Shown here one piece after another: positions 1 to 9,404 of a stretch of 64,000 nucleotides of DNA; position 1 is the first letter of the stretch, and every line of letters begins with the position of its first letter. The translations under genes and the position numbers were made by a program. Under the pieces are notes generated by a model. It was not told where the DNA came from. It ran no database searches and worked only from the letters and a program-made list of their open reading frames with translations. This DNA comes from an uncultured Lachnospiraceae bacterium (lineage in GTDB: Bacteria > Bacillota > Clostridia > Lachnospirales > Lachnospiraceae): positions 1 to 64,000 of the forward strand of contig CAKRHP010000003.1 of NCBI GenBank assembly GCA_934339135.1. Reading direction: 5' to 3'.

Positions 1-163
1 TTTCAATCTGTAAGTGACGGATAACTAAAAATCACCCATCACGACACTTCTCTCCGCGCGATAATATTCAATTATCATTACATTTTTATTATACCACCTT
101 CTTTTTGTTTTTTCAATAATCTTTTACATTATTTACTATTTTTCAGCATTCATTTAATCACTA

Positions 164-1084
164 CTATATTTTCATATAATTCCTCGGATGCTTCATTCTT
201 AATATTTCCATCTGCTTTTTCGACGCCACCTCCGCATATATCTGCGTTGTTGTGATCGACGCATGCCCTAACATTTTCTGGATAAAACGTATATCTACTT
301 CCTCCTCCAAGAGTAACGTTGCAAAAGCGTGTCGAAACATATGCGGTGTAACATGAAGATCGATCATCGCCAACTCGGTATATCTCTTCACCATACGCCG
401 GGCTGATTGCTCCGAATATCGCTCTCCAAAGCGATTAAGAAAAAAAAATTCTGTTTGATTTAACTCCGCCTCCCATTGCCGTTTGTATTCTTGTAATTGC
501 TCTAATACCTGAGCCGTCCCTATCTGAAGATATCGTTCCTTATGCCCCTTTCCTTTGATGCAAAAAATCCCCTGTTCCAGATCAATATTCTTCTGCGATA
601 AATTGCACAATTCTGAAATACGTACACCTGTTGCAAAAAGCGTTTCAACCACTGCAATATCACGATTCAACAGTTTCAGCCTGCGTTCCGTATTTTTTTC
701 TTGTAATTTTAAGGAATACATATAGCTTAAAAGAGTCTCTAAAGTAGAATATGGAATTGTACGAGGTAAAACCTTTTCCTCCCGAAATTCCGTTCGAATT
801 TTTCGCATGGGGCTATCTTCTATTATTTCCTCTTCCTCCAAATAGGAGTAAAATGCCTTTAGGCTTGCGATTTTCCGCTTTACTGTCTTTTGCTTGTAAA
901 GTTCATGCAAATGCAAAATATATTGCCGGATTATCTCTTTCGACAGAACCACCTCTTCCTGCCCATTAAAATCTGAAAATTGTTTCAGATCAATCCGATA
1001 TGCACAGATTGTTTTTTCATCTAATTTACGCTGTTTTCTCCCATAATACAAATACTCTTCGATTAATTCTAATTGTTTCTTCAT
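164..1084 (-). CDS. XerC/XerD-like tyrosine recombinase
   Basis: Site-specific recombinase of the phage-integrase family, about 306 residues, the usual Xer length. An N-terminal SAM-like DNA-binding domain (about residues 1-90) is followed by the catalytic domain. The catalytic set is visible: Arg in ATGVRISEL (about 155), Lys in KGKGHKER, HxxR in HMFRHAF (about 248-251), His in LGHASI (about 274) and the nucleophile Tyr in QIYAEV (about 283). The start at 1084 is preferred because AAGGAGA lies just upstream; a TTG 18 bases earlier overlaps that site. It stands alone at the edge of the glycosylation island, so it may be a mobile recombinase rather than the chromosome-dimer XerC. The choice between these roles is not settled by sequence. 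Confidence 0.9.
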   Translation of the reverse strand: MKKQLELIEEYLYYGRKQRKLDEKTICAYRIDLKQFSDFNGQEEVVLSKEIIRQYILHLHELYKQKTVKRKIASLKAFYSYLEEEEIIEDSPMRKIRTEFREEKVLPRTIPYSTLETLLSYMYSLKLQEKNTERRLKLLNRDIAVVETLFATGVRISELCNLSQKNIDLEQGIFCIKGKGHKERYLQIGTAQVLEQLQEYKRQWEAELNQTEFFFLNRFGERYSEQSARRMVKRYTELAMIDLHVTPHMFRHAFATLLLEEEVDIRFIQKMLGHASITTTQIYAEVASKKQMEILRMKHPRNYMKI

Positions 1085-1165
1085 GATTTTCTCCTTTTTC
1101 AAGCAAGAATATCACACAATCTTCCATTCTTCAATTTCTTACTTTGTAAAAATATCTAAAAAAAC

Positions 1166-1205
1166 AGTACAAAATTGTACTATTATTATTGGTACAATTT
1201 CGTAC
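1166..1205. promoter_or_regulatory. Pair of GTAC-type palindromes upstream of the recombinase
   Basis: Two similar dyads, GTACAAAATTGTAC (1167-1180, extended by one base on each side to a perfect 16-base palindrome) and GTACAATTTCGTAC (1192-1205), start 25 bases apart and lie about 85-120 bases before the recombinase start. The spacing is near 2.5 helical turns. They look like operators for a dimeric repressor, but the regulator is unknown. Confidence 0.45.
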
Positions 1206-1282
1206 TATTCTCCCACAGCTTTTCCTATATTTCCTGCCGCTGTTTCTCTGTAAAATTAGCCGGCATGTAATCCTCCCCCTGA

Positions 1283-1669
1283 TCAATCCTCAAACTGATC
1301 CGGATCCAAATATTTAATCACCTTTGCCGGATTTCCTACCGCTACGGCATAATCAGGAACATCCTTCGTTACCACCGAAGCTGCCCCAACGACTGCGTGC
1401 TTTCCAACACTCACTCCCGGAAGAATCGTTGCTCCCGCTCCAATCCATGCCGCTTTTTTGATCAGTACCGGCTTGCAGGTCAATACTGCCAGATCATAAG
1501 AATCATGATTATTAGATATCAGCTGCACATTCGCAGCAATCTGCGCTCCATCCTCAATGGTGATCCCGCCCCTTGCCATCGCCAGAAGATTGGAATTAAT
1601 AAACACTCCTTTTTTCACATTACCAGCATCAATAATCAATTTATGAAATCCATCTAATGTGCTGTGCAT
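1283..1669 (-). CDS. Hexapeptide-repeat (LbH) acyltransferase, candidate PseH substitute
   Basis: Short left-handed beta-helix acyltransferase of 128 residues. Hexapeptide-type repeats run through most of the chain (ITIEDGAQIAANVQL, AAWIGAGATILPGVSVG), with the likely catalytic His in SNNHDSYD and the usual C-terminal GNPAKVIKYL segment. Maltose/galactoside acetyltransferases of this family are about 180-190 residues, so the N-terminal cap is missing here. It overlaps the end of pseC by 16 bases in the same direction and should be cotranscribed. Context suggests it N-acetylates the 4-amino sugar made by PseC, a step usually done by the GNAT enzyme PseH, which is not seen in this window. O-acetylation of the glycan is the alternative. 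Confidence 0.8.
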   Translation of the reverse strand: MHSTLDGFHKLIIDAGNVKKGVFINSNLLAMARGGITIEDGAQIAANVQLISNNHDSYDLAVLTCKPVLIKKAAWIGAGATILPGVSVGKHAVVGAASVVTKDVPDYAVAVGNPAKVIKYLDPDQFED

Positions 1670-2859
1670 TCCTTGATCACATGTTCGATCACATAATCCT
1701 GCTGCGATCCTGTTAATCCCGGAAAGATCGGCAGACTGACTGCTCTCTCATAAAATGCCTCCGCATTCAGACAATGTACTCCTGCATAACCGTTTCTCTG
1801 GTAATAAGGATGTCTGTAAACCGGTATGTAATGCACATTTACACCAATCCCCGCCTGACGCAGCCCATCAAAAACTTCTCTCCTGCTGCGTTCCATCGTC
1901 TGTATCATATATAAATGCCAGCCGCTCTGACATCCCTCCTGCTGCCATGGTGTCTTGATCTGCGGTATATCCGCAAATGCCTCATCATATTTCTTTGCAA
2001 TCTGTCTCCGACGCTCCAGAAAATGATCCAGTTTGTCCATCTGGCTGGCACCTAAGGCACAGGAAATATCTGTAATCCGGTAATTGTATCCCAGCTCCAG
2101 CTGCTGATAATACCAGCCTCCCGGGTCCATAACGTCTCCACGAAGCATATCTGCAGCCTCCTGCAATACCTGATCTGAAGACTGCTGAAGCTGATCCTCA
2201 TACTGCTGCATCATATCGTTATCTCTGGTAATTCCATGACTTCTGTACAAAACCAGCTTGCGGTATAGCTCTTCATTATCTGTAACGATCATGCCACCTT
2301 CTCCTGTTGTCACAGGTTTCACCGGATGAAAGCTAAAACAGGTCATGTCAGCAATACTTCCAATTTTCTTTCCTTTATAGGATGCCCCCAGCGCATGCGC
2401 TCCATCCTCAATAACCAGAAGATCATGCTTACGTGCAATTTCCAGGATTGTATCCATGTCACATGGCTGCCCGGTATAATGGACCGGAATAATGGCTTTT
2501 GTCTGAGGCGTAATCTTGCTCTCCAGCTCCTCCGGCGAAATATTGTATGTATCCGGATCAATGTCTGCAAATACCGGCGTTCCGCCACAATAAAGCACAC
2601 AGTTAGCAGATGCCGCAAAGGTAATCGGCGTCGTGATCACCTCATCCCCCTCACCAATTCCTGCTGCCAGACACGCCACATGAAGAGCCGCCGTTCCATT
2701 ACTCACTGCCACAGCGTACTTCGCCCCCACATAATCTGCCACTTTCTTTTCAAAAGCTGCCACCGCCGGTCCTGTTGTCAGATAATCCGACTTCAATACC
2801 TGCACAACCGCCTCAATATCTGCGTCATCTATTGATTGTCTTCCATATGGAATATACAT
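1654..2859 (-). CDS. pseC: PseC: UDP-4-amino-4,6-dideoxy-N-acetyl-beta-L-altrosamine transaminase
   Basis: PLP-dependent DegT/DnrJ/EryC1/StrS-type sugar aminotransferase, about 401 residues. It converts the 4-keto sugar made by PseB into the 4-amino sugar with glutamate as donor, the second step of pseudaminic acid synthesis. Visible signs are the N-terminal YGRQSID, SNGTAALH, the Asp of VIEDGAHALGA and the Schiff-base Lys in FSFHPVKPVTTGEGG. The ATG at 2859 is preferred because AAAGGTGA precedes it; a GTG 21 bases upstream covers that site. A sigma-70 type promoter lies just upstream. It is divergent from pseG and overlaps the small acetyltransferase downstream. Confidence 0.92.
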   Translation of the reverse strand: MYIPYGRQSIDDADIEAVVQVLKSDYLTTGPAVAAFEKKVADYVGAKYAVAVSNGTAALHVACLAAGIGEGDEVITTPITFAASANCVLYCGGTPVFADIDPDTYNISPEELESKITPQTKAIIPVHYTGQPCDMDTILEIARKHDLLVIEDGAHALGASYKGKKIGSIADMTCFSFHPVKPVTTGEGGMIVTDNEELYRKLVLYRSHGITRDNDMMQQYEDQLQQSSDQVLQEAADMLRGDVMDPGGWYYQQLELGYNYRITDISCALGASQMDKLDHFLERRRQIAKKYDEAFADIPQIKTPWQQEGCQSGWHLYMIQTMERSRREVFDGLRQAGIGVNVHYIPVYRHPYYQRNGYAGVHCLNAEAFYERAVSLPIFPGLTGSQQDYVIEHVIKECTAH

Positions 2860-2896
2860 AATGTCACCTTTCCTTTTCACTGATCTGCTTGTTGTA

Positions 2897-2925
2897 AGTG
2901 TAACACGATTTCACCGGAATCACAA
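2897..2925 (-). promoter_or_regulatory. Sigma-70 type promoter of pseC
   Basis: Read on the minus strand, TTGTGA and TACACT are separated by 17 bases, ending about 38 bases before the pseC start. This is a good match to the vegetative consensus. It lies in the divergent pseC/pseG intergenic region. Confidence 0.6.
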
Positions 2926-3042
2926 GGAAAAAACCAACCATTCCACCTCAACATTTCAGAGAAAAAACAGCTGATTTGTGGTATACTTCATTTAGATTAT
3001 TCTAATATTGGAATATGTACCATGGAAAGGCAGGCTATCGTC

Positions 3043-4083
3043 ATGATCGGATTTCGCGTTGACGCAAATGAACAAATTGCTACCGGACATCTTGTCCGCT
3101 GTATTTCTATTGCCACAGAGCTTATCAAAAGAGGAAAAAAGTGTATCTTCTTCCTTGCGGAAGAAAAAGAAACGGCACGTCTGGAGGCTGTCGGTATTCC
3201 TTATGTAATACTTCATACTGACTGGAGACATATGGAATCAGAATACGATATTTTCCTTCCACTTCTGAAGAAATATCCTCTGAAATGGCTGGTTGTTGAC
3301 TCTTATCAGATCACAACCTCTTATCTTGCCACATTAAATCAACAGATTCCTCTTTTATATCTCGATGACATGGAGACCGATACATATCCCGTCTCTGCCG
3401 TGCTGCACTATGGTCTCCGCTCTGATTATGATGCCTATTTTAAGCGGTATCTCAATACGGATACAAAAGTGCTGGCCGGCACAAAATATTCTCCTCTCCG
3501 CGAGGAATTCCAGGCACCCTCAGCTCCTGTTATCCGTGAAAAAAGTATTCTGATCACAACCGGCGGCACCGATCCTTACCATGTGTCTCTGCAGATCCTC
3601 TCAGCCTGTTTAGACCATGACAAACAAACGATTGCCGTCCCTGACTCTCTAAATGGCTTTTCCTTTGACGTAATTGTAGGAAGTATGAATCAGGATGAGC
3701 CACAGCTGCACGCTATGGCTGCCCGTTTTCCACAGATCCGGCTTCATAAAAATGTCAACAATATGAGCTACTACATGCGGCGAAATCAACTCGCTGTGTC
3801 AGCTGGCGGCACAACTCTTGATGAACTCTGTGCCTGCAGTACGCCCACGGTCTGCTTTTCCTTTGCAGACAATCAATTAGCAGGCGTTAAGCAAATGGGC
3901 AGCCAGCATATTATGCTCCATGCCGGAGATGCCCGTTTCGATCCCGTTGTATCAAACATTCTCCAGGCATTGGATGTATACCTCACAAATGATGATCTGC
4001 GAAAGGAATATGCTGCCCGTATGAATGCATTGGTCGATGGCCAGGGCGTACAGAGAATTGCAGAATTTTTAGAACATCAATAA
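3043..4083 (+). CDS. pseG: PseG: UDP-2,4-diacetamido-2,4,6-trideoxy-beta-L-altrose hydrolase
   Basis: GT-B-like nucleotide-sugar hydrolase that removes UDP from the diacetamido sugar before PseI condensation. The N-terminus FRVDANEQIATGHLVRCISIA matches the PseG glycine-rich loop and its catalytic His; later segments TTGGTDP, SAGGTTLDELCACSTP and FADNQ are also family hallmarks. About 346 residues, the usual length. The start at 3043 (MIGFRVDA) has AAAGGCAGG upstream, while an in-frame ATG at 3022 has no clear site, so the shorter form is preferred with moderate certainty. The gene is divergent from pseC. Confidence 0.9.
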   Translation: MIGFRVDANEQIATGHLVRCISIATELIKRGKKCIFFLAEEKETARLEAVGIPYVILHTDWRHMESEYDIFLPLLKKYPLKWLVVDSYQITTSYLATLNQQIPLLYLDDMETDTYPVSAVLHYGLRSDYDAYFKRYLNTDTKVLAGTKYSPLREEFQAPSAPVIREKSILITTGGTDPYHVSLQILSACLDHDKQTIAVPDSLNGFSFDVIVGSMNQDEPQLHAMAARFPQIRLHKNVNNMSYYMRRNQLAVSAGGTTLDELCACSTPTVCFSFADNQLAGVKQMGSQHIMLHAGDARFDPVVSNILQALDVYLTNDDLRKEYAARMNALVDGQGVQRIAEFLEHQ

Positions 4084-4200
4084 TTCTGCAGTTTCTATGT
4101 TTGATATATCGTTCCCTTTCCCCCTTTTCTCGAATGACCGAAACTGTTATAATATAAAATATTGTTTGAACATTAAATTCATCACATTGGGAGGATCACC

Positions 4201-5373
4201 ATGAAAATATTAATTCCTGACTGGAAAAGCTTTGGAAGGGATGATATCCGGGAAACACTCGTAAATCTTGGAAACGAAGTCATTTTCTATCAAAAAGAAC
4301 CACGAAATTACCGGCAGGATCCCCGATTTCGTTCCGAATTACGCAATTATATAAAAGAGGAACATATCGATCTAATTTTTTCCTCCAACTACTACCCAAT
4401 CCTCTCTAATGTATGCAATGACATTAAAATACCATATGTTAGCTGGTGTTATGACAGCCCTCTGGTTCTGACATACTCAGACACCATTTTTCATAACTGT
4501 AATTACATTTTTATTTTTGACAGTCAAATGGTAACAGACCTCAAAGCATTAGGCGTAAAACAGGTATACTATCTGCCTATGGCAGTGAATCCAAAACGCT
4601 TATCCCAACAAACCGTTTCTCCGGAGCATAGGAAGCTTTTGGATGCAGATGTCTCCTTCGTTGGTTCATTATACAATGAAAAGCATAATTTATACGACCG
4701 TTTTTCTGATCTTCCTGCATATACAAAGGGTTATCTAGAGGGCATCATGGCCGCTCAGCAACAAATTTATGGACAGCTTTTCTTAGAAGATTGTCTGACT
4801 CCCGATATTTTGGAAGAACTTCAAAAGCATATTCCTCTGGAGCCATCCAAAGACGGTCACGAAACACTCCGCTACCTTTACGCAAATTACTTTTTATGCC
4901 GTAAGATCACACAAACAGAACGCTCCCAATGTATGAAGCGTTTGGACGCACGAAAGGATCTTGTTGTAAAGCTGTATACGCCCAATCCAACGCCCCAGTT
5001 TACTGCCATTCAAAATATGGGAACCGTTCACTACGAAAAGGAAATGCCTTTTGTTTTTCAGTGCTCACGGATCAATCTAAATATTTCCCTTCGGAGCATT
5101 CAGAGCGGTATTCCTTTACGAGCTATGGATGTTATGGGAGCCGGTGGTTTTCTTTTGACCAATTATCAAAGAGACTTCGATCGTCATTTTACGGCCGGTA
5201 AGGATTACGTTTATTACGAAAATCTTGATGACATGATTGAAAAAATTGATTACTATCTTGCAAATCCTGCCAAACGAGACGAGATAGCCCGGTCCGGTCA
5301 GCAACGGGTATATTCCGAGCATACCTATGAACAGCGTTTTCAGGAAATACTGGATATCATTCAGAAAGGATAA
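4201..5373 (+). CDS. CgeB/DUF3880-type glycosyltransferase
   Basis: Glycosyltransferase of 390 residues with an N-terminal DUF3880-like half (PYVSWCYDSPLVL) and a C-terminal Glyco_trans_1_2 half (DVSFVGSLYNE, MDVMGAGGFLLTNYQRDF, AGKDYVYYENLDDM) as in the spore protein CgeB. Such enzymes are common around Clostridia flagellin genes. GGGAGG lies 6-7 bases before the start. It is the first gene of a plus-strand pair with the GT2-like gene that starts 6 bases after its stop. The convergent gene at 6482-7651 is a paralogue of the same length. A role in adding a sugar to the flagellin glycan is inferred; donor and acceptor are unknown. Confidence 0.82.
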   Translation: MKILIPDWKSFGRDDIRETLVNLGNEVIFYQKEPRNYRQDPRFRSELRNYIKEEHIDLIFSSNYYPILSNVCNDIKIPYVSWCYDSPLVLTYSDTIFHNCNYIFIFDSQMVTDLKALGVKQVYYLPMAVNPKRLSQQTVSPEHRKLLDADVSFVGSLYNEKHNLYDRFSDLPAYTKGYLEGIMAAQQQIYGQLFLEDCLTPDILEELQKHIPLEPSKDGHETLRYLYANYFLCRKITQTERSQCMKRLDARKDLVVKLYTPNPTPQFTAIQNMGTVHYEKEMPFVFQCSRINLNISLRSIQSGIPLRAMDVMGAGGFLLTNYQRDFDRHFTAGKDYVYYENLDDMIEKIDYYLANPAKRDEIARSGQQRVYSEHTYEQRFQEILDIIQKG

Positions 5374-5379
5374 GGATTT

Positions 5380-6471
5380 ATGGACACCAACAAAGTAAGC
5401 TTTATTGTATGTACAAATGATGAGGCGGCTCTGTATGAATGTACCCTTTATATTAAGCAGCTTGCCATTCCGGAGGGATTTTCTGTTGATATTATTCCAA
5501 TTCGAAATGCTGCATCTATGGCACAGGGATATGATCAGGGTATGAACGCATCCGATGCAAAATATAAAGTATACCTCCATCAGGATGTTCTGATCCTCAA
5601 TAAAAATTTTATTACAGATCTACTAACTGTTTTTCAAAAAAACAATAAAATCGGACTGATCGGCATGGTTGGTACCAAACATCTGCACAGCAATGGCTGT
5701 ATGTGGTCAAATACCATGAGAACCGGTGCCGTCCGCTCTCACTGTATTTCAACAGTTGACGATTATTTTAATATTCCTGTTTCACCAACCAGAATGTATT
5801 CTCCTGTGGAGGCAATTGATGGATTACTTATGGCCACCAGTCAGGATATCCCGTGGCGTTCTGACCTGTTTACAGGCTGGGATTTTTACGACATCTCACA
5901 ATCAAAGGAATTCTCCCGTGCAGGATATCTGATCGCAGTACCATATCAGTCATCCCCATGGGTACTTCATGACACCGGTTTTATGAATTTAAAGAATTAC
6001 CACCGTTACCGCAAAGTTTTTCTTAAAGAATATTGTCCTGAAAACCGGAAAGAAATTGATGCCTGCAGAAACTATATTACATCCACAGATTCTACCCAGG
6101 CACTTAAAACGCAAGCATCCGTTATTCTCCTGGAGCTTTTAAAAAATCATAACTATGATCAGGCACTTCGATTCGCACAGGACAATCTTGCCCAAAATCA
6201 GGAAAATGAATTATTCTGTATCCTGACGATTTTTCTGCAGATATACCAGCTTGAAAAGCAAGCAGGTCTTTTTGAAATATTTGTACCATTGGAAACGAAA
6301 GATTTATCGATCGATACATGGCTTCCAGCTCACTATGCCCAGATCTGCCGGCATCTCTGGCGTCTGGAATATCAGCTTCCCCAAAAGGAACAGGAGACTG
6401 CTATGCATTACTTTGATACTTGGCATGTTTCAAAAATTGCACAAGAATATATGCGAAATCTGTGTGTGTAA
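5380..6471 (+). CDS. GT-A glycosyltransferase with StrF-like N-terminal domain
   Basis: 363 residues. The first 220 resemble the StrF-type glycosyltransferase family (Glyco_tranf_2_5): VSFIVCTND at the N-terminus, VYLHQDVLI in the DxD region, EAIDGLLMAT and FTGWDFYDIS in the acceptor half. The remaining 140 residues are helical and look like a TPR-type accessory region (NYDQALRFAQDNLAQNQENELF). It follows the CgeB-type gene by 6 bases, so the two should act on the same glycan. The sugar transferred is not predictable. The gene is convergent with the next one and only about 10 bases separate the two stop codons. Confidence 0.78.
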   Translation: MDTNKVSFIVCTNDEAALYECTLYIKQLAIPEGFSVDIIPIRNAASMAQGYDQGMNASDAKYKVYLHQDVLILNKNFITDLLTVFQKNNKIGLIGMVGTKHLHSNGCMWSNTMRTGAVRSHCISTVDDYFNIPVSPTRMYSPVEAIDGLLMATSQDIPWRSDLFTGWDFYDISQSKEFSRAGYLIAVPYQSSPWVLHDTGFMNLKNYHRYRKVFLKEYCPENRKEIDACRNYITSTDSTQALKTQASVILLELLKNHNYDQALRFAQDNLAQNQENELFCILTIFLQIYQLEKQAGLFEIFVPLETKDLSIDTWLPAHYAQICRHLWRLEYQLPQKEQETAMHYFDTWHVSKIAQEYMRNLCV

Positions 6472-6481
6472 GTATTGCAAC

Positions 6482-7651
6482 TCACATCAATTTTCTTACA
6501 ATCCCTAGCATTTTTTCCAATGCTTTGTCATAAGTAAACTCTCTCTTTACTTTTTGATAACCATTCTCTGCGATCCTGTTCCGAAGCTCATCATGCTGTA
6601 AATAGAATGCTGCCTTATCTAACATCTCTTCCTCCTCCTGAAATGATATCCATTCTCTTTCCGGCACAAAATACTCTTCTAGCTCCGGCTGATAATTGCT
6701 AAACAACAAACCTCCTGCCCCCAGAATATCCATACAACGCAGCGGAATACCTGACGTAATACTTCGAATTGTTATATTCAAATTTATCTTCGATAAGGAA
6801 AAAACAAGTGGCATTTCATTCATATAATCCACTGTCCCATAATAGTCAATTCCTTCTCCCATCCAGCGGCTGCCAGAAAACAAAGCAACCCTGCTTATCT
6901 TTCCTAATAATTCTAAACGCTCTTTCCTCTCCATCGACGAAATATATTTTTTCAAGAACAGGTCACTAAATAATCTGCCATAGGTAACCAGATATGTCTG
7001 GTCCATATCTAATTTTACATATTCGTTTAACTCCGTTAATATATCCTCACGTAATAATTCCGGCAGTATATCCACTCCAGACAATTGCATCTGAGCTCTG
7101 CAGATACCATCTAAATATCCCTTCAGATGAGCCGGAAGATACGTAATCTGCTCATAATAATTGTTTTCATACAGGCTCCCCACAAATGAAATATCATATT
7201 TTTTCTGCTTCAACCCAATGACTTTCTTTGTCTGACGCAACTGATCAAGCCTCGGCACATTCACCGCTAACAGTAAATGAAATACATTCGTCACGCCCAG
7301 CTGTTTCAGTTCCTGACATTGTACTTTATCAAAGGAAAATATCAAATTACAGGAATTGCGAACCCAGGGCGAATATAATGTAATATGGGGTGAATCATAT
7401 ATCCATGAAACATAAAGAATATCTGCTTCCTGACATACCTTTGATATCACCGGAAAAAAATTAAAAGACATGCATATGTTACATTCCTTACTTTTTAATG
7501 TTTGAAAAAGTATCTGTTCAAATTCCGGATCCTCATTATAATCAACCATTTTAACCGCAAAAGGGATCACGCAAACATCCGGCTTTCTTTCCAATGTTTC
7601 CTGCAGATCATGTTGTGACTGGCTCTGCCAGTCATATAAAAGAATATTCAT
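6482..7651 (-). CDS. CgeB/DUF3880-type glycosyltransferase (paralogue)
   Basis: About 389 residues and collinear with the gene at 4201-5373: LLYDWQS at the start, ILYVSWIYDSPHITLYS, YDISFVGSLYENN, MDILGAGGLLFSNYQPEL and a final helical region. The two genes are probably an old duplication, now in opposite orientation on either side of the GT2-like gene. Two adjacent ATGs occur; the second (7651) is used here. Upstream lies a stump of an Rpn-type gene, so this marks the left border of the accessory block. The likely role is transfer of a flagellin-glycan sugar; specificity is unknown. Confidence 0.8.
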   Translation of the reverse strand: MNILLYDWQSQSQHDLQETLERKPDVCVIPFAVKMVDYNEDPEFEQILFQTLKSKECNICMSFNFFPVISKVCQEADILYVSWIYDSPHITLYSPWVRNSCNLIFSFDKVQCQELKQLGVTNVFHLLLAVNVPRLDQLRQTKKVIGLKQKKYDISFVGSLYENNYYEQITYLPAHLKGYLDGICRAQMQLSGVDILPELLREDILTELNEYVKLDMDQTYLVTYGRLFSDLFLKKYISSMERKERLELLGKISRVALFSGSRWMGEGIDYYGTVDYMNEMPLVFSLSKINLNITIRSITSGIPLRCMDILGAGGLLFSNYQPELEEYFVPEREWISFQEEEEMLDKAAFYLQHDELRNRIAENGYQKVKREFTYDKALEKMLGIVRKLM

Positions 7652-7692
7652 CATCTATTGTCACACCTTCATTACATTCCTGCTGTTCTCTT

Positions 7693-7869
7693 TCAATTTT
7701 TTACAATATCCTGCACCTGTTCCTCTTCCAATCCTTCATTATATCTCTCCCGATATTCCTGCTCCAACGTCATATAATCCAACCTCCAGTTCTCGTTCCG
7801 GCGGACCGACTGCACCGCCTCCTCCAATTCTCTCGTGAAGTCATCGGCTGCTTCCTGACCGTCGATATT
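7693..7869 (-). pseudogene. C-terminal stump of an Rpn/PD-(D/E)XK nuclease-family gene
   Basis: A 58-codon open stretch that begins directly after an in-frame TAG and has no start. It reads DGQEAADDFTRELEEAV, then NENWRLDYMTLEQEYRE and a charged tail, the typical C-terminus of Rpn-family recombination-promoting nucleases (PDDEXK_2). The missing body may be the fragment at 13739-14113, 6 kb away in the same orientation. Not functional. Confidence 0.7.
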
Positions 7870-7880
7870 CTACCATTTTT

Positions 7881-9404
7881 TTACCGATCCGAGACTTCCC
7901 TCTCTTTTAAATATTTTTTCATATCTCTAAATAATCCCAAAATCATGGCAATCATTATCAAGCCTATTGGAAAAGCAGATATAATACTGATAGACTGTAT
8001 ATTTCTCATCGAACTTTCCGAAAATACCAGAGCAATAGGAAGCACGATTAACAACAAACACCATAATAAAGACACTAAATTATGCGGTTTTTCATCTTCT
8101 TTTAACTCTTTATAGCTGTAACAAGCAGCAGTATAAGCAATAGAATCAAAAGACGTTGCGTAAAATGTAATCATACATATCATTGTTAATATCAAAACAA
8201 AGTTTGCACATGGTATTGTATTAATCATACTAATGATCAGATCATATAAATCACCACTGGTCTCATATTGTGCTATAAAATCTGCTGTTTCCTTTAATTG
8301 TAATCCTAAAGAATAATTACCGAGAACAATAAAACTCACAATTGTTGAACCAACGCCAAAAACATATCCACCAAGTATAGTCTGCTTAATTGTCCTTCCC
8401 TTTGAAATATTTCCAATAAAAAAGGGAGCTGCGATACACCATACCATCCAATATGCCCAATAATAAATTGTCCAATCCTGAGGGAAGTTGTTGGTTCTGG
8501 CTGGATCAGTATATGTTGCTAATTCAATAAAATTCTGTGTCATTTTACCGAGACTCTGAAATCCATTTTCTATGATAAACCTTCCCTGACCACCTACCAA
8601 TAAAACAAATATCAGAAGTCCAAAGAAAAGATATATACACACCTTTGCCATAATACTAATTCCTTTGAATCCATGAAGTACAGCGTATGTATAAACTGCA
8701 CAGGTGATCAATAGAATAATAATTGTAACCACAGTACGACTTAGGTTAATATGAAATACCTGAATAGCTATACTCGCTAATAAAGGAGTCGCCACGCTAA
8801 ATGTCGTTGCCGTTCCTGCTAATAATGCAAATAACGCAAACATGTCAATTATTCGACCTAAAATTCCATCTGCATGCTTTCCAATAACAGGTCTACATGC
8901 CTCCGAATATCTCTGACGCGTCCTTCTTCTAACATGAAGCATAAATCCAAATGCAACTGCTAATACTAAATAAAAAGCCCACGGAATAAAACTCCAGTGA
9001 AACAGAGGAAAAACCCCCGCCCACTCTGAGACCGGACCTAAATCCTCAATATGCGGATTTGTCGCATACACTACCCATTCAGAAAAAGAATAAAACAAAA
9101 TATCTGCAGCAAGTCCACAGGTAAACATCATACTTCCCCACTCAAAGAAAGAATATTTGGGCTTTTCATCTGCCTTTCCAAGGACTATGTTTCCATATTT
9201 TGAAAACGCTAAATATATAGAAATTATCAACACTGTCATACCAAGAATCAAATAATAAATCCCCAAAGTATCTCCAAAAAAAAATCTCACCTGACTAATC
9301 ACCATATTCGCCTGCTTTGGAAATACAAATAGCACAGCTGCAATTCCAACAATGATCATAAACGGAATTAAGGTTACCATCCAATCAATTTTCTTTTTAC
9401 TCAT
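7881..9404 (-). CDS. BCCT-family transporter, probable choline importer
   Basis: 507-residue membrane protein of the betaine/carnitine/choline transporter family with about 12 hydrophobic segments. Family landmarks include FFEWGSMMFTCG, FSEWVVYATNP, the Trp-rich HWSFIPWAFYLVLA, GTATTFSVATPLL and WTIYYWAYWMVWCIAAPFFIG. It is the last gene of a tight operon; its start overlaps the licC stop by 8 bases. In the classical lic operon choline uptake is done by LicB, so here a BCCT carrier appears to take that place. Betaine or carnitine uptake is the alternative, but the kinase and cytidylyltransferase upstream favour choline. It carries no long C-terminal osmosensing tail. Confidence 0.9.
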   Translation of the reverse strand: MSKKKIDWMVTLIPFMIIVGIAAVLFVFPKQANMVISQVRFFFGDTLGIYYLILGMTVLIISIYLAFSKYGNIVLGKADEKPKYSFFEWGSMMFTCGLAADILFYSFSEWVVYATNPHIEDLGPVSEWAGVFPLFHWSFIPWAFYLVLAVAFGFMLHVRRRTRQRYSEACRPVIGKHADGILGRIIDMFALFALLAGTATTFSVATPLLASIAIQVFHINLSRTVVTIIILLITCAVYTYAVLHGFKGISIMAKVCIYLFFGLLIFVLLVGGQGRFIIENGFQSLGKMTQNFIELATYTDPARTNNFPQDWTIYYWAYWMVWCIAAPFFIGNISKGRTIKQTILGGYVFGVGSTIVSFIVLGNYSLGLQLKETADFIAQYETSGDLYDLIISMINTIPCANFVLILTMICMITFYATSFDSIAYTAACYSYKELKEDEKPHNLVSLLWCLLLIVLPIALVFSESSMRNIQSISIISAFPIGLIMIAMILGLFRDMKKYLKEREVSDR

